From: Pelomonas parva
Lineage (GTDB): Bacteria; Pseudomonadota; Gammaproteobacteria; Burkholderiales; Burkholderiaceae_C
Reading direction: 5' to 3'
Assembly: GCF_043555835.1 (NCBI RefSeq)
Contig: NZ_JBIGHV010000009.1
Span: 124,001 to 188,000, forward strand
DNA: 64,000 bases
A model generated the notes under the pieces. It did not search any database, was not told the origin of the DNA, and was given only the letters and a program-made list of their open reading frames with translations. The translations under genes were made by a program, and so were the position numbers. Positions 36,769 to 45,308 of the stretch are shown here, in pieces; the first letter of the stretch is position 1; the number at the start of each line of letters is the position of its first letter.

Positions 36769-37150
36769 AGGGTTGAAAAATTTTGTCTGTCCAGAGTTGA
36801 GGGGGTACAGGGGGACGCGGAGTTATCCACAGGCGCTGATGTCTCAGTTGAGGTGATCGCAAGCAGCACAGGCGCGCGCTTTGCAGGTCGGCACTGCCGC
36901 ACGACTGGACCACGAGTGGCGATTCACGAGGAGCAGTTCGGTCTTCATCACAATTGGCAAGTGGCGAAGCCTGCGCTGATGTGCGCTGGAGGATGTTGAT
37001 CCCAACGCCGCGAGCCATGGTTAAGGAAAGGCGCGCCGATAACGCACTGTCAAGGCACCGCGCTGACGCGGGTTGCCCTCCCGCGCAAACATCCCCCTAC
37101 CTGGAAGCGGCATAGTTGCGCCGAGCAAAACTAGTCTGGAAGGAGGGGGC
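36769..37150. other. Left island margin without a recognisable gene
   Basis: About 380 bp from the comM junction to the PutAbiC gene. It begins with the A/T-rich tract GGTTGAAAAATTTTGTCTG and has no ORF with coding character. It may be the decayed end of an insertion sequence, but I cannot assign one. A strong ribosome-binding site for the next gene (GGAAGGAGGGGGC) ends it. Confidence 0.4.
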
Positions 37151-38071
37151 ATGGAAACGAAATCGGGCGCGGCAGCAATCGGCGCCATGGCGGCGCTCGT
37201 CGCTGCTGTGGCAGCATGGTGGTGCTGGTGGTGGTTCGGTGCCGCCTACGTGGTGCGGCATTGGAAGTCAGACGGGGATCCGGCACTGGCCGACCTTGGG
37301 CTCGCCGGCGACATGTTCGGCGGTTTCAGCGCCCTGTTCTCTGCGTTGGCGTTCGTCGGTGTGGTCACCGCCGCCTACCTGCAGCGTGAAACCATCAAGC
37401 TGCAGCGCATCCAGATGCAACGCGCCGAAGCTGAGGCACAGGAAGCCAGGACACGCGCGAGGGAGGACGCAGCGAGAGCCGCAGCAGCGCAGGCTCGCCA
37501 AGCCTTCGAGCCGCTGTTTTTCCAGCTCGTCGAACTGCTGCGCAGCCAGTCCGACCAGATCCAACTGAGGGTGGACACAGAGGCGACTTCCACCATGCAC
37601 TTCCCAGCCGCGCTTGAGGTGGTGCGCACCCGCGCGGAGGAAACTTGGAAGCGGGCCGTGGACAAGAAATTGCAGGAGCAGGGACTGGCCAAGCTGTCCG
37701 AGACCTACAGCGCCTTCTATTCGCGCAACGAGAGCCGGCTCGGACCGTATTTGCGCACGCTGTATCACACGCTCAAGCTCATCGACAGGTCAGAGCTGCC
37801 CGACGACGAGAAGGTGGACTACGCAAACATCCTGCGAGGCTTGCTGTCGCGAGACGAGCTATTGCTGGTAATTCTGAACTGCTCATCCGGGTGGGGCGTC
37901 GGCCTGAAGCAGTACATCGAGAAGTACGGTGTTCTGAAGCACATCACGCGCGCCGATGATCGGCCGACCCTGGATGAAGACCTCGCTCGCTTGACGTTCG
38001 CATCGACGGCGACTATGGCCTATGAGGACCGCCGCCGCCACTGGAACGGCGAAGGCTGGCAGGCCAGTTGA
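37151..38071 (+). CDS. Putative phage abortive infection protein (PutAbiC domain)
   Basis: Membrane-anchored protein of 306 residues. Two hydrophobic segments near 10-38 and 58-78 are followed by a basic/acidic coiled coil (about 80-120). The PutAbiC-type domain then carries FEPLFFQLVELLRSQSD (about 121-137) and YLRTLYHTLKLID with LLSRDELLLVILNCSS further on. Proteins of this family resemble lactococcal AbiC and are thought to stop phage propagation by halting the host. ATG 37151 has a strong ribosome-binding site. It is convergent with the RelA/SpoT-domain gene, with 49 bp between the stops. Confidence 0.82.
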   Translation: METKSGAAAIGAMAALVAAVAAWWCWWWFGAAYVVRHWKSDGDPALADLGLAGDMFGGFSALFSALAFVGVVTAAYLQRETIKLQRIQMQRAEAEAQEARTRAREDAARAAAAQARQAFEPLFFQLVELLRSQSDQIQLRVDTEATSTMHFPAALEVVRTRAEETWKRAVDKKLQEQGLAKLSETYSAFYSRNESRLGPYLRTLYHTLKLIDRSELPDDEKVDYANILRGLLSRDELLLVILNCSSGWGVGLKQYIEKYGVLKHITRADDRPTLDEDLARLTFASTATMAYEDRRRHWNGEGWQAS

Positions 38072-38120
38072 CCCGCCGTGAGATATCTCGGCTTTGGGTC
38101 GCGCCAAGCAGTCGCATGCC

Positions 38121-41114
38121 TCAGTCGCCTGCGGCAAAGCGTGCAGCGCGCTCCTCTGCCCGACGACGTTCCGTGGCGACCTGAAGATCCGCGCGCCGAG
38201 CCAGCGCCACCGCGAACACACGTACCTCATCGCGCGGATCCGCCTGCCATGCCTTCATCCAATCGTGCAGCCGCTGGTACGCGTCTGCAATCGCGTAGGC
38301 GCCGCCAAACACGCCCGATGGACTGAGTGCCACCTCCACTTCCCTCAAGACGTCCTCGTCCTTGGTGCTGGCGATGATGTCTCTACAAAGCTCGTGGGTG
38401 TCCGGATGCCCGCGATAGGGCCGCAGGAGCTCGGCCACCAGCTGCTGGTCGAGTGCATCCCCAGACGCCATAAGTTTGCGCAACGCCAAATCGAGCGCGG
38501 GCAGGTAGTCTGGAAAAACGTTGGACACCAGGTTCTGCCGGCGGAAGTAGTGCTGCCTGGGGTCTTCTCGATACAGCGTCTTGGCCGTTTGGATCAGGTA
38601 ATCGGCCTCACCGCGCAGGGTCTCTTTCAGGAAGGCGAACGAGCCAGGCAAGGCTTCGTAGCTGCGGTCCGCATCGCGCGCGTCACGCGACCGATTGGCG
38701 AACAGGTCGATCACAAGGCGCGGCCAGTCGACTGCCATCGCCGAGATGATTTGCTCTGAGCGGAAGTCCAGCCGTTGCAGCGGCCTCAGCGCTTCAAGGA
38801 CCAATTCAATTTCGGCCTTCGGCCGGTCCTTGAAGATCCCCGGCTTCTTGGCGCGAGCCCAGACGAACTGCACCCAGCGCGTGTCGCTGGCGACGGTGAG
38901 GAAGCGGACCGCATCTAGGAACAGCGCCCACAGCTCGTCCGGGTCGTCCCCAACCGGGCCGAGGTTCGTCAACGCGGGCATCGACCTCACGACGCTGTCT
39001 CTGTCCTTGAGCGCCATAGCGCGCCGGACGGTGCGCGCCCGCAGTGTCGGGTCCAAGGGATCAGCGTGTTCCAGGTATCGGGCGATGGCGCCGATGTAGC
39101 GACCGTTGTCCAACCAGCCATCGATCAGCGTCTGAAGATCCTGGCGACGACCGCTTTTCTCGATGCCAATCAGCAATGATGGAAGGAACAACTCCAACTC
39201 GGGAGGGAGGTCGCGCACATATCCCAAAGCGGTGGAAGGTTTTACCGTGCCGAGCTCCTGCAAGAAGTCGTGCAGCGGCGGAAACATCGCCGCGTCGTTT
39301 GTCGGCACCGTCGCGCAACGCACAAGGAAACCGAGCCACCAGGCCACATTCGCTTCAGTGATGCCATCGACATACGTTCGGCGCTCGGCGGCCCGGTACT
39401 CGTCGGTACCTTCGATCATGAATTCGCGATCGGTCCAGGCCGGTGGAAACACCGATTCATAGCCCATCAGCACCTTGAACGCCACGAAGTCCGTGTCGCG
39501 GTTCAGCGTTTCCCGGAAGCGCACCAAGGCCGCTTCGAGCAGGCCGCGCGCGCCGACGTCCTCGCAAGGAAACGTGCCGCCGGCTGGAACGACGTAGTGC
39601 CCGTGGTCGATCAGCGCGTTGTGTTCTAGGTGCTGTCGCAGGGCCATCGACAAGATGTCCGCAAACTCGGTGTAGATGTCGTAGATCGTCGCCGTCTCCC
39701 TGACGATCAGCGCCATCCCATCGGGTGACGCTCCCAGATGCGTCATTGCCGACGCGGGCGACAGGTGGCGGATCACCTCTTCGCGCTCGGCGTCAGTCGT
39801 GCTCTTGGCGAGCAGCGTCTTCAGCAGCCCGATGGCCTGGCCGCGGATGGCTTCCAGCTCTTCGGAATATGGGATGTGCCCGCGGCGGATCTCCGCGCCT
39901 TCAGCGACGCGCCGCACGGATTCGGCGATGGGGTTCAGCATCGACTGCAGCGCCCGCAGCACGAGCGGCCGCAAGGCCACCAGCTTAGCCTCGTCGAGCG
40001 AGACCAGTTCGCCAATCACGATGGCCTGCACCACCGGCCGATCCACCTGCATCCAGACTTCCAGGTTGTTCTCGGCCAGCCGATGCACTGATTCCAGGAT
40101 CAGTTGTCTTTCCTGATCGGTGACCGCCCCTGGATATAGGTCGACTAGCGCAAGCCAGGCGTCGCGCGTCCCTTTCTCATCCTGATACCGAACCACGTCC
40201 AACACGCTGAGTGCCAGCTTGGTCACAGCCTCGCTCGTCTTGCCAGGGATCCGGCCGTAGGGCGTCTCGATATCCAGTACCGCAGTGTGTCGGCCAACCT
40301 TGATCGCCTGGACAACGGCTTCGCGGATTTCCGCGTGCACGAGCTCCAGCTCGTCGTAGAGCGGCAGAACCAGGTCGAGATACCGATTCAGGATGTCGTG
40401 GCGCCTGTTGTTGTCGGTGCTGGCGGCGAGCGCCCCAAGAGGGTCGCTCTCGAGCAAGGCCTTCCCCTTGGTGAGCTGCTCGAAGTCGCGGGCGACCTTG
40501 TCGAATTCGTGGCCCGCCGGCAGCAGGTACTCGCGCATGATCTTTGTCATGCGGTCGTCGATGCTCTGCATCTGGTGCGTGCCGAATCCTTTCAGCCCGG
40601 GGCGTTTGTAGATGATGTCGTGGCCCATCTCGGACCAGGCGTGGTTGAGCGAGGTCTGCACCTGGATCTCACAAACTAAATCCCTTAGGAGCGCGTGCTC
40701 TGGAAGGTCGACCAGGGGAGACTTCAGTTTGACGACGTAGTTGTGCGACCTAAACAGGTCCGCCGATTCCGCGTCATCGGTCTTCGGGTGATGGAACTTC
40801 GTCCTAACCCAGATGATCTCGAAGTTCTCATCGATGAGATTGCTCTTCAGGAACTCGCTGAGATGGGAGTTGCTGTAGAAAATGATTCGGCAACCGGCAA
40901 GATCCTTGATGGCCTGTGTCACATCTTTGAGCAGATCGTCCTGCTTCGCCAGCTTGGTGCGCAGGGAGTCAGGTCCCTTGGCACGGCGCTGGATCTCCTG
41001 GATACGCAGATGCGGCGCGCTGCGTGACAGCGCCGCTTTCAGGATGGCCGCGACGGTCTCAGACAGCTCTTGATAGAGAAGATGGCCACCGTGGGTGTAT
41101 TCGTCGATGTTCAT
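38121..41114 (-). CDS. RelA/SpoT-domain protein with a very long helical C-terminal region
   Basis: Protein of 997 residues. Residues 35-172 form a nucleotide (pyrophospho)transferase fold of the RelA/SpoT kind: IQRRAKGPDSLRTKL, DLAGCRIIFY (Asp71), FRSHNYVVKL (a variant of YxSxH) and the hallmark CEIQVQTSLNHAWSEMGHDI. The hydrolase domain and the ACT/TGS domains of long RSH enzymes are absent. The remaining roughly 800 residues look alpha-helical and repeat-like and match nothing I know. Such synthetases include toxic and antiphage types. The location beside PutAbiC makes a defence or stress role plausible. ATG 41114 is chosen over TTG 41129. Confidence 0.75.
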   Translation of the reverse strand: MNIDEYTHGGHLLYQELSETVAAILKAALSRSAPHLRIQEIQRRAKGPDSLRTKLAKQDDLLKDVTQAIKDLAGCRIIFYSNSHLSEFLKSNLIDENFEIIWVRTKFHHPKTDDAESADLFRSHNYVVKLKSPLVDLPEHALLRDLVCEIQVQTSLNHAWSEMGHDIIYKRPGLKGFGTHQMQSIDDRMTKIMREYLLPAGHEFDKVARDFEQLTKGKALLESDPLGALAASTDNNRRHDILNRYLDLVLPLYDELELVHAEIREAVVQAIKVGRHTAVLDIETPYGRIPGKTSEAVTKLALSVLDVVRYQDEKGTRDAWLALVDLYPGAVTDQERQLILESVHRLAENNLEVWMQVDRPVVQAIVIGELVSLDEAKLVALRPLVLRALQSMLNPIAESVRRVAEGAEIRRGHIPYSEELEAIRGQAIGLLKTLLAKSTTDAEREEVIRHLSPASAMTHLGASPDGMALIVRETATIYDIYTEFADILSMALRQHLEHNALIDHGHYVVPAGGTFPCEDVGARGLLEAALVRFRETLNRDTDFVAFKVLMGYESVFPPAWTDREFMIEGTDEYRAAERRTYVDGITEANVAWWLGFLVRCATVPTNDAAMFPPLHDFLQELGTVKPSTALGYVRDLPPELELFLPSLLIGIEKSGRRQDLQTLIDGWLDNGRYIGAIARYLEHADPLDPTLRARTVRRAMALKDRDSVVRSMPALTNLGPVGDDPDELWALFLDAVRFLTVASDTRWVQFVWARAKKPGIFKDRPKAEIELVLEALRPLQRLDFRSEQIISAMAVDWPRLVIDLFANRSRDARDADRSYEALPGSFAFLKETLRGEADYLIQTAKTLYREDPRQHYFRRQNLVSNVFPDYLPALDLALRKLMASGDALDQQLVAELLRPYRGHPDTHELCRDIIASTKDEDVLREVEVALSPSGVFGGAYAIADAYQRLHDWMKAWQADPRDEVRVFAVALARRADLQVATERRRAEERAARFAAGD

Positions 41115-41327
41115 GTTTCGCCGCGGCAAAGGTAGGCGCCAGACGGCGCGGCCTGGGATTTTCAGCGACGGGCCTGGCTTAGGCGAAGCATCAGCCGAGA
41201 CGTGAACTATGAGTGGCTAACGAAACCTTCCATCAGCCTCAGTTCAAGCATTGTTGAGGCCGATCGCTTTTGGGCGGAACAGGCGCACGTTTAGATAGAC
41301 TCCCGCACCCACAACTCGGAGTCTCGA

Positions 41328-41897
41328 ATGGCATCTTCACTCGTCAAGCTGAAACAGCAGATTGAGAAGCTTCAGAAACAGGCCGACGCCGTGCAGGCGA
41401 CTGTTGTTGGGCGAATCAGGCGAGAGATCGACCAGCATGGCCTGACAGTCGAGCAGCTGTTCGGCTCGTCGAGCGCTGCGTCCGCCGGCGGCGGCAGGAA
41501 GGTGCAGTCGAAGAAGAGTGGTGCTGTAGGGGCCGGCAAACCGGACAAGTACGCTGACGATCAAGGCAACGGATGGCACGGCGTCGGCAAGCGCCCTCAG
41601 TGGCTCAAGGATGCACTTGAAGGTGGGCGTTCGCTTGACGATTTCCTGGTTGGCGCCAACAGGACTGCGCCCGCGGCCCGCAGGGCGGCCGCTTGGAAGA
41701 AGATGGCGCCGAAAACCAATGGCAAAGCCGTAGTCGCCAAGAAGACTGCCAACACTGCCAAGGCAGCGAAGCCTGCGGGCAAAGCGCCCGTGGCGAAGAA
41801 TGCAAAGGCTATATCGGTCAAGAAAGCGGCGCGAGCCACGCCTGCGAAGAAGACCGGGGCGAAGGCCGTCGAGGCTGCCAACTCGTCGACAGCTTAG
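41328..41897 (+). CDS. H-NS family protein with a histone-H1-like Lys/Ala tail
   Basis: Nucleoid protein of 189 residues. The N-terminal oligomerisation coiled coil is at about 1-45. The H-NS DNA-binding domain at 71-108 reads KPDKYADDQGNGWHGVGKRP then QWLKDALEGGRSLDDFLV. The tail (about 118-189) is rich in AAKK-like repeats as in eukaryotic histone H1. Island-borne H-NS proteins commonly silence A/T-rich transferred DNA. A ribosome-binding site (GGAGTC) precedes ATG. A second, shorter H-NS protein is encoded at 49838-50137. Confidence 0.9.
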   Translation: MASSLVKLKQQIEKLQKQADAVQATVVGRIRREIDQHGLTVEQLFGSSSAASAGGGRKVQSKKSGAVGAGKPDKYADDQGNGWHGVGKRPQWLKDALEGGRSLDDFLVGANRTAPAARRAAAWKKMAPKTNGKAVVAKKTANTAKAAKPAGKAPVAKNAKAISVKKAARATPAKKTGAKAVEAANSSTA

Positions 41898-42137
41898 CTT
41901 TGCGGGGCGACTTTTTGGTCGACCGCGTCGCGCATGGCGATCTCACAACTGCTTGCGGGGCATCGGATCGGGCGCCGCCCCTAGTTTGCTAGTGGAGATC
42001 CCCTCCGCTCGATTCGACGCTAGCTGCTCTAAGTGCAGCCCGGTCGTCCCAAAGATTGATGATGCCAGGGGTAGAGATCTGCCAGAACGTCACGCTTGCC
42101 GTCTAGGCTGGTCTTCGTGACCACAGGGGAGAACACG

Positions 42138-44357
42138 ATGAAGGCATCTTTTCGCCAGTGGTTCACATGGGCGCTGCTCGGCATGGGCTCAACAGCTTGC
42201 CTGGCTGCGGAGCCGCTGGATCAGGTGAACGCAGTGCTGTGGCAGCAGCGAAGCGTCGAGTACGCTGCCTCCACCCTTCAGGTGTACCGGCAGGCGACGC
42301 TGGCCCTTGAGGAGGCAGTTCGGACATGTGATCGCAAGAAGAACCGTCTCAAGGGATGTGTGCCAGTCGCGATGGAGCAGCTCAAGCTCCGCCCGGCTGA
42401 ACTATCACGGATGAAGGCTGCCGTGATCCTGGATCTGGACGAGACAGCACTCGACAACTCGCCCTTCCAAGGTGAACTTCAACGCACAGGCGACGACTTC
42501 AATGCCGGCAAGTGGGCGCAGTGGGTCGAGCTTTCTGCGGAAAAGGACGCCAAGGCGCGATTCCATCGACTTTCGCTACCTGGCGCTGCCGAGTTCACAC
42601 GCAGAGCCCAAGAGCTCGACGTCGACGTGTTCTACATCACCAACCGTGAATGCGCCGGCGAGGCCACGCGGGACAAGTGCCCCGCGCTCAAGCAGACGAT
42701 GGCCCTGATGGAGCGGGAAGGCTTTGCCCGGGCGACGGACGAGAAGGCCTTCCTCTTCTCGACCGGCGGTGTGACGGACAAGACCATCCGCAGGGAGAGT
42801 GTGGCCAACCTCCCCAGGCGGATCGTCATGCTCGTCGGCGACGACCTGGGCGACTTCGTCGGTTCGAAGCTTCGCGGAGACCTCCGCGCGGGCAAGAAAA
42901 CGGACGAGAAAAAGGCCGACTTGGTGCACGTCGGTGAGCAGTGGGGGCGCAAGTGGTTCGTCGTGCCCAATCCCACCTACGGTTCCTGGGAGCGCTACTT
43001 GGCCAGCGCCGCGAATGAGACCTGTCCGAAGGCCATGGATTCAAGTGCTGAGGCCCAGTTCGCCGCGCGTACTGCATGCCGCCTCATCAAGGCGAGAGCC
43101 AAGGATGGTTTGGTGCAGTCGATGACGGAGGTGACTCTGCGAGTCGCCACCTGGAACCTCGGGTGGCAAGTGGCGAAGGCCGAGCTCGATCCGTGGATCG
43201 CCACCTGCTCGAAGATGTACGTGAAGAACGCGACGACCAAAGCCTGGGATCCCGTTCCCGACGGCACCGCTGGCGCGACCCTTGGGTGGCTCATCAGCGA
43301 GTCGCGGGCCGTGATTGTCGGCAACGACCTGTCCGTCATGCCGCCCTGCAACACGTACCAGGATGCAGCGCGCAAGGGCATCGCGGTCACGCCGCCGGCC
43401 TACGAGAAGCGAAATCGGCAGATCGCGGAAATCCTCTCCCGCGATGTCAAGGCAGATGTCATTGCCTTCCAGGAAGTCTCCGGCGTCGCCGCGGTGCGCG
43501 AGGCGCTGGGGACGGCGGCAGATGACTACAACGTCTGTTCCTTCGAGCCCAAGTTCAAGATTCAGCGCTTGGCCTTTGCTTGGCGCAAGAGCTTCGGCCC
43601 AGCCGTGGAGGCTTGCTCGGACATTGCTGCGTTCACCATCCCCACGCTTCCACCTCAGGAGCAGGTGCGACCGGGGTTTGCGGTCACGTTAAAGATCGGC
43701 GGCAAGGCGATCCGGTTCCTGACGGTCCACCTGAAATCCAGCTGCGTGTCACCGCTGGACAGGGATAAGAAGAGCATGGATGACGACGAGGCATCTAAGG
43801 ACTGCAAGGTTCTTCAACAGCAGGTGCAGCCGCTGGAGGACGTCTTTGAGCATCTCGCCGATGGCGTTGACAACTTCGTCGTGCTGGGCGACTTCAACCG
43901 AAACCTCTGGCACGAGGCGAACAAGGTCGTCGGCGCCGAGGCGGCGCGGAGCGACCAGTCGACCGATCTGCAAAGTCCGCGACCTGCCAATGTGCGGGCG
44001 CGCAACCTCCTACTCGAGGTGAACGACGGCAAGCCGGCGGGTTCGAAGGCAGTGCTGCTTGCAGCGCACTGCCCGGGCGACGCTGCAGTTCAGGCAGCGT
44101 GTGAGAAGTCCAAGACTGCCGTCCTCACGTCAGCTGAGTCCGGACTCCTGACGAAGGCAACGGGGCTTGGCTGTCGAAACCCCGTTGGCCTCGACCACGT
44201 GCTGGTGTCGGAGAGCCTGGCTCGCGCCGTGGGCTCCATCTCCAAAGTGTCTATCGGCGCGCTGGGCGGATCGAAGTCGCCCAACCCGCCCAGCTTCCCG
44301 GAGCCCCTGCTTGCGACCTCAGATCATTGCCCAACGGTGGTTGAGCTAGCGTGGTAA
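42138..44357 (+). CDS. Secreted fusion: HAD acid phosphatase (OmpP4/class B type) plus EEP nuclease/phosphatase
   Basis: Exported protein of 739 residues with a signal peptide at about 1-24 (ending TACLAAEP). The first part (about 25-310) is a HAD acid phosphatase: VILDLDETALDNSPFQ (near 96), ITNRECAGEATRDKCPALKQT and MLVGDDLGDFVGSK, the layout of lipoprotein e(P4)-type 5'-nucleotidases. The second part (about 333-739) is an endonuclease/exonuclease/phosphatase domain: LRVATWNLGW, VIAFQEVSG, FLTVHLKSSC, VVLGDFNRN and a final TSDHCPTV. Combined periplasmic nucleic-acid or nucleotide degradation is inferred. I know of no common protein with this fusion. The ribosome-binding site is AGGGGAG. Confidence 0.85.
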   Translation: MKASFRQWFTWALLGMGSTACLAAEPLDQVNAVLWQQRSVEYAASTLQVYRQATLALEEAVRTCDRKKNRLKGCVPVAMEQLKLRPAELSRMKAAVILDLDETALDNSPFQGELQRTGDDFNAGKWAQWVELSAEKDAKARFHRLSLPGAAEFTRRAQELDVDVFYITNRECAGEATRDKCPALKQTMALMEREGFARATDEKAFLFSTGGVTDKTIRRESVANLPRRIVMLVGDDLGDFVGSKLRGDLRAGKKTDEKKADLVHVGEQWGRKWFVVPNPTYGSWERYLASAANETCPKAMDSSAEAQFAARTACRLIKARAKDGLVQSMTEVTLRVATWNLGWQVAKAELDPWIATCSKMYVKNATTKAWDPVPDGTAGATLGWLISESRAVIVGNDLSVMPPCNTYQDAARKGIAVTPPAYEKRNRQIAEILSRDVKADVIAFQEVSGVAAVREALGTAADDYNVCSFEPKFKIQRLAFAWRKSFGPAVEACSDIAAFTIPTLPPQEQVRPGFAVTLKIGGKAIRFLTVHLKSSCVSPLDRDKKSMDDDEASKDCKVLQQQVQPLEDVFEHLADGVDNFVVLGDFNRNLWHEANKVVGAEAARSDQSTDLQSPRPANVRARNLLLEVNDGKPAGSKAVLLAAHCPGDAAVQAACEKSKTAVLTSAESGLLTKATGLGCRNPVGLDHVLVSESLARAVGSISKVSIGALGGSKSPNPPSFPEPLLATSDHCPTVVELAW

Positions 44358-44375
44358 CGCCACCCACGGCGGTGG

Positions 44376-44383
44376 GCATCGCA
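44376..44383. repeat. IS66-element target-site duplication, left copy
   Basis: GCATCGCA directly precedes the left inverted repeat and is repeated exactly at 47451-47458. Eight bases is the IS66-family duplication size. Confidence 0.9.
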
Positions 44384-44490
44384 GTAAGCGTGGCCTCACG
44401 GCCCTCTACCGTGGCGGTGGTGTCGTGAGCAAGATCGGCTGATCCTGCGCACGCCGAGATGGTGTGCATCAGGCATCGCTAACGCACACC

Positions 44491-44901
44491 ATGGCCGATC
44501 AAGACACACCCTCCAAGCGCCGCAGGCGCGACCACAGCCCCGAGCTCAAGCGCGAGTTGGTCCGGCAATGCCTGCTGCCCGGTGCTTCGGTCTCCAGCAT
44601 CGCGATGGCCCACGGCATCAACGCCAACCTGGTGTTCAAGTGGCGCCGTGAACATCGCGCTGTCGAGGCCACTGGCTTAGGACCTGCGCAAGCGTCGGCG
44701 CCGCAGCTGCTGCCGATCACGCTCGCCTCGGCCACGCCGAGCGACCCGGTGTCGGCACCTCCCGTGCCCACATCGTGCGCGACCCGCACCACCGCCGGCA
44801 GCATAGAACTTGACTTCGCTGGTGCCCGGCTGCGACTGCGAGGCGCCGTCGACCAGGAGAGTCTTGTGGCGCTGCTCTCTGCGTTGCGCAGCCTCGCATG
44901 A
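44491..44901 (+). CDS. tnpA: IS66 accessory protein TnpA
   Basis: Protein of 136 residues with an N-terminal helix-turn-helix of the IS3/IS66 OrfA kind: HSPELKRELVRQCLLPGASVSSIAMAHGINANLVFKWRREH. It probably binds the element ends. It lies 107 bp inside the left inverted repeat, and its stop overlaps the tnpB start (ATGA). The start ATG 44491 (MADQDTPSKRRRRD) is chosen over an upstream in-frame ATG at 44464. Confidence 0.92.
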   Translation: MADQDTPSKRRRRDHSPELKRELVRQCLLPGASVSSIAMAHGINANLVFKWRREHRAVEATGLGPAQASAPQLLPITLASATPSDPVSAPPVPTSCATRTTAGSIELDFAGARLRLRGAVDQESLVALLSALRSLA

Positions 44902-45245
44902 TCGGCCTGCCATCGGGCACGCGTGTGTGGCTCGTCGCCGGCCATACCGACATGAGGAAGGGCTTCGACGGTCTGGCCGCCGTGGTGCAGACGGCATTGG
45001 CGGAGAACCCGTTCGACGGCCATGTGTTCGTGTTCAGGGGGCGGCGCGGCGACATCATCAAGGTGCTGTGGTTCGACGGCCAGGGATTGATGCTGCTGGC
45101 CAAGCGCCTGGAGCGCGGTCGCTTCGTCTGGCCCCAGGCCGTCGACGGGCGCGTTGCACTGTCCGCAGCCCAGCTGTCGATGCTGCTGGAAGGCATCGAC
45201 TGGCGCATGCCTACTCGCACGAGCTCACCCCAATTGGCTGCGTAG
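44898..45245 (+). CDS. tnpB: IS66 accessory protein TnpB
   Basis: Protein of 115 residues with the classic IS66 Orf2 signature GTRVWLVAGHTDMRKGFDGLAAVVQ and then FVFRGRRGDIIKVLWFDGQGLMLLAKRLERGRFVWP. It is required with TnpA and TnpC for transposition of IS66-type elements. It is translationally coupled to tnpA by a four-base overlap. Confidence 0.94.
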   Translation: MIGLPSGTRVWLVAGHTDMRKGFDGLAAVVQTALAENPFDGHVFVFRGRRGDIIKVLWFDGQGLMLLAKRLERGRFVWPQAVDGRVALSAAQLSMLLEGIDWRMPTRTSSPQLAA

Positions 45246-45308
45246 GTGATGCCTTCTCGGGAGTGATCCCGATGCCAACACGGGTGACCCTGTCGCACAC
45301 TGAGGTCC

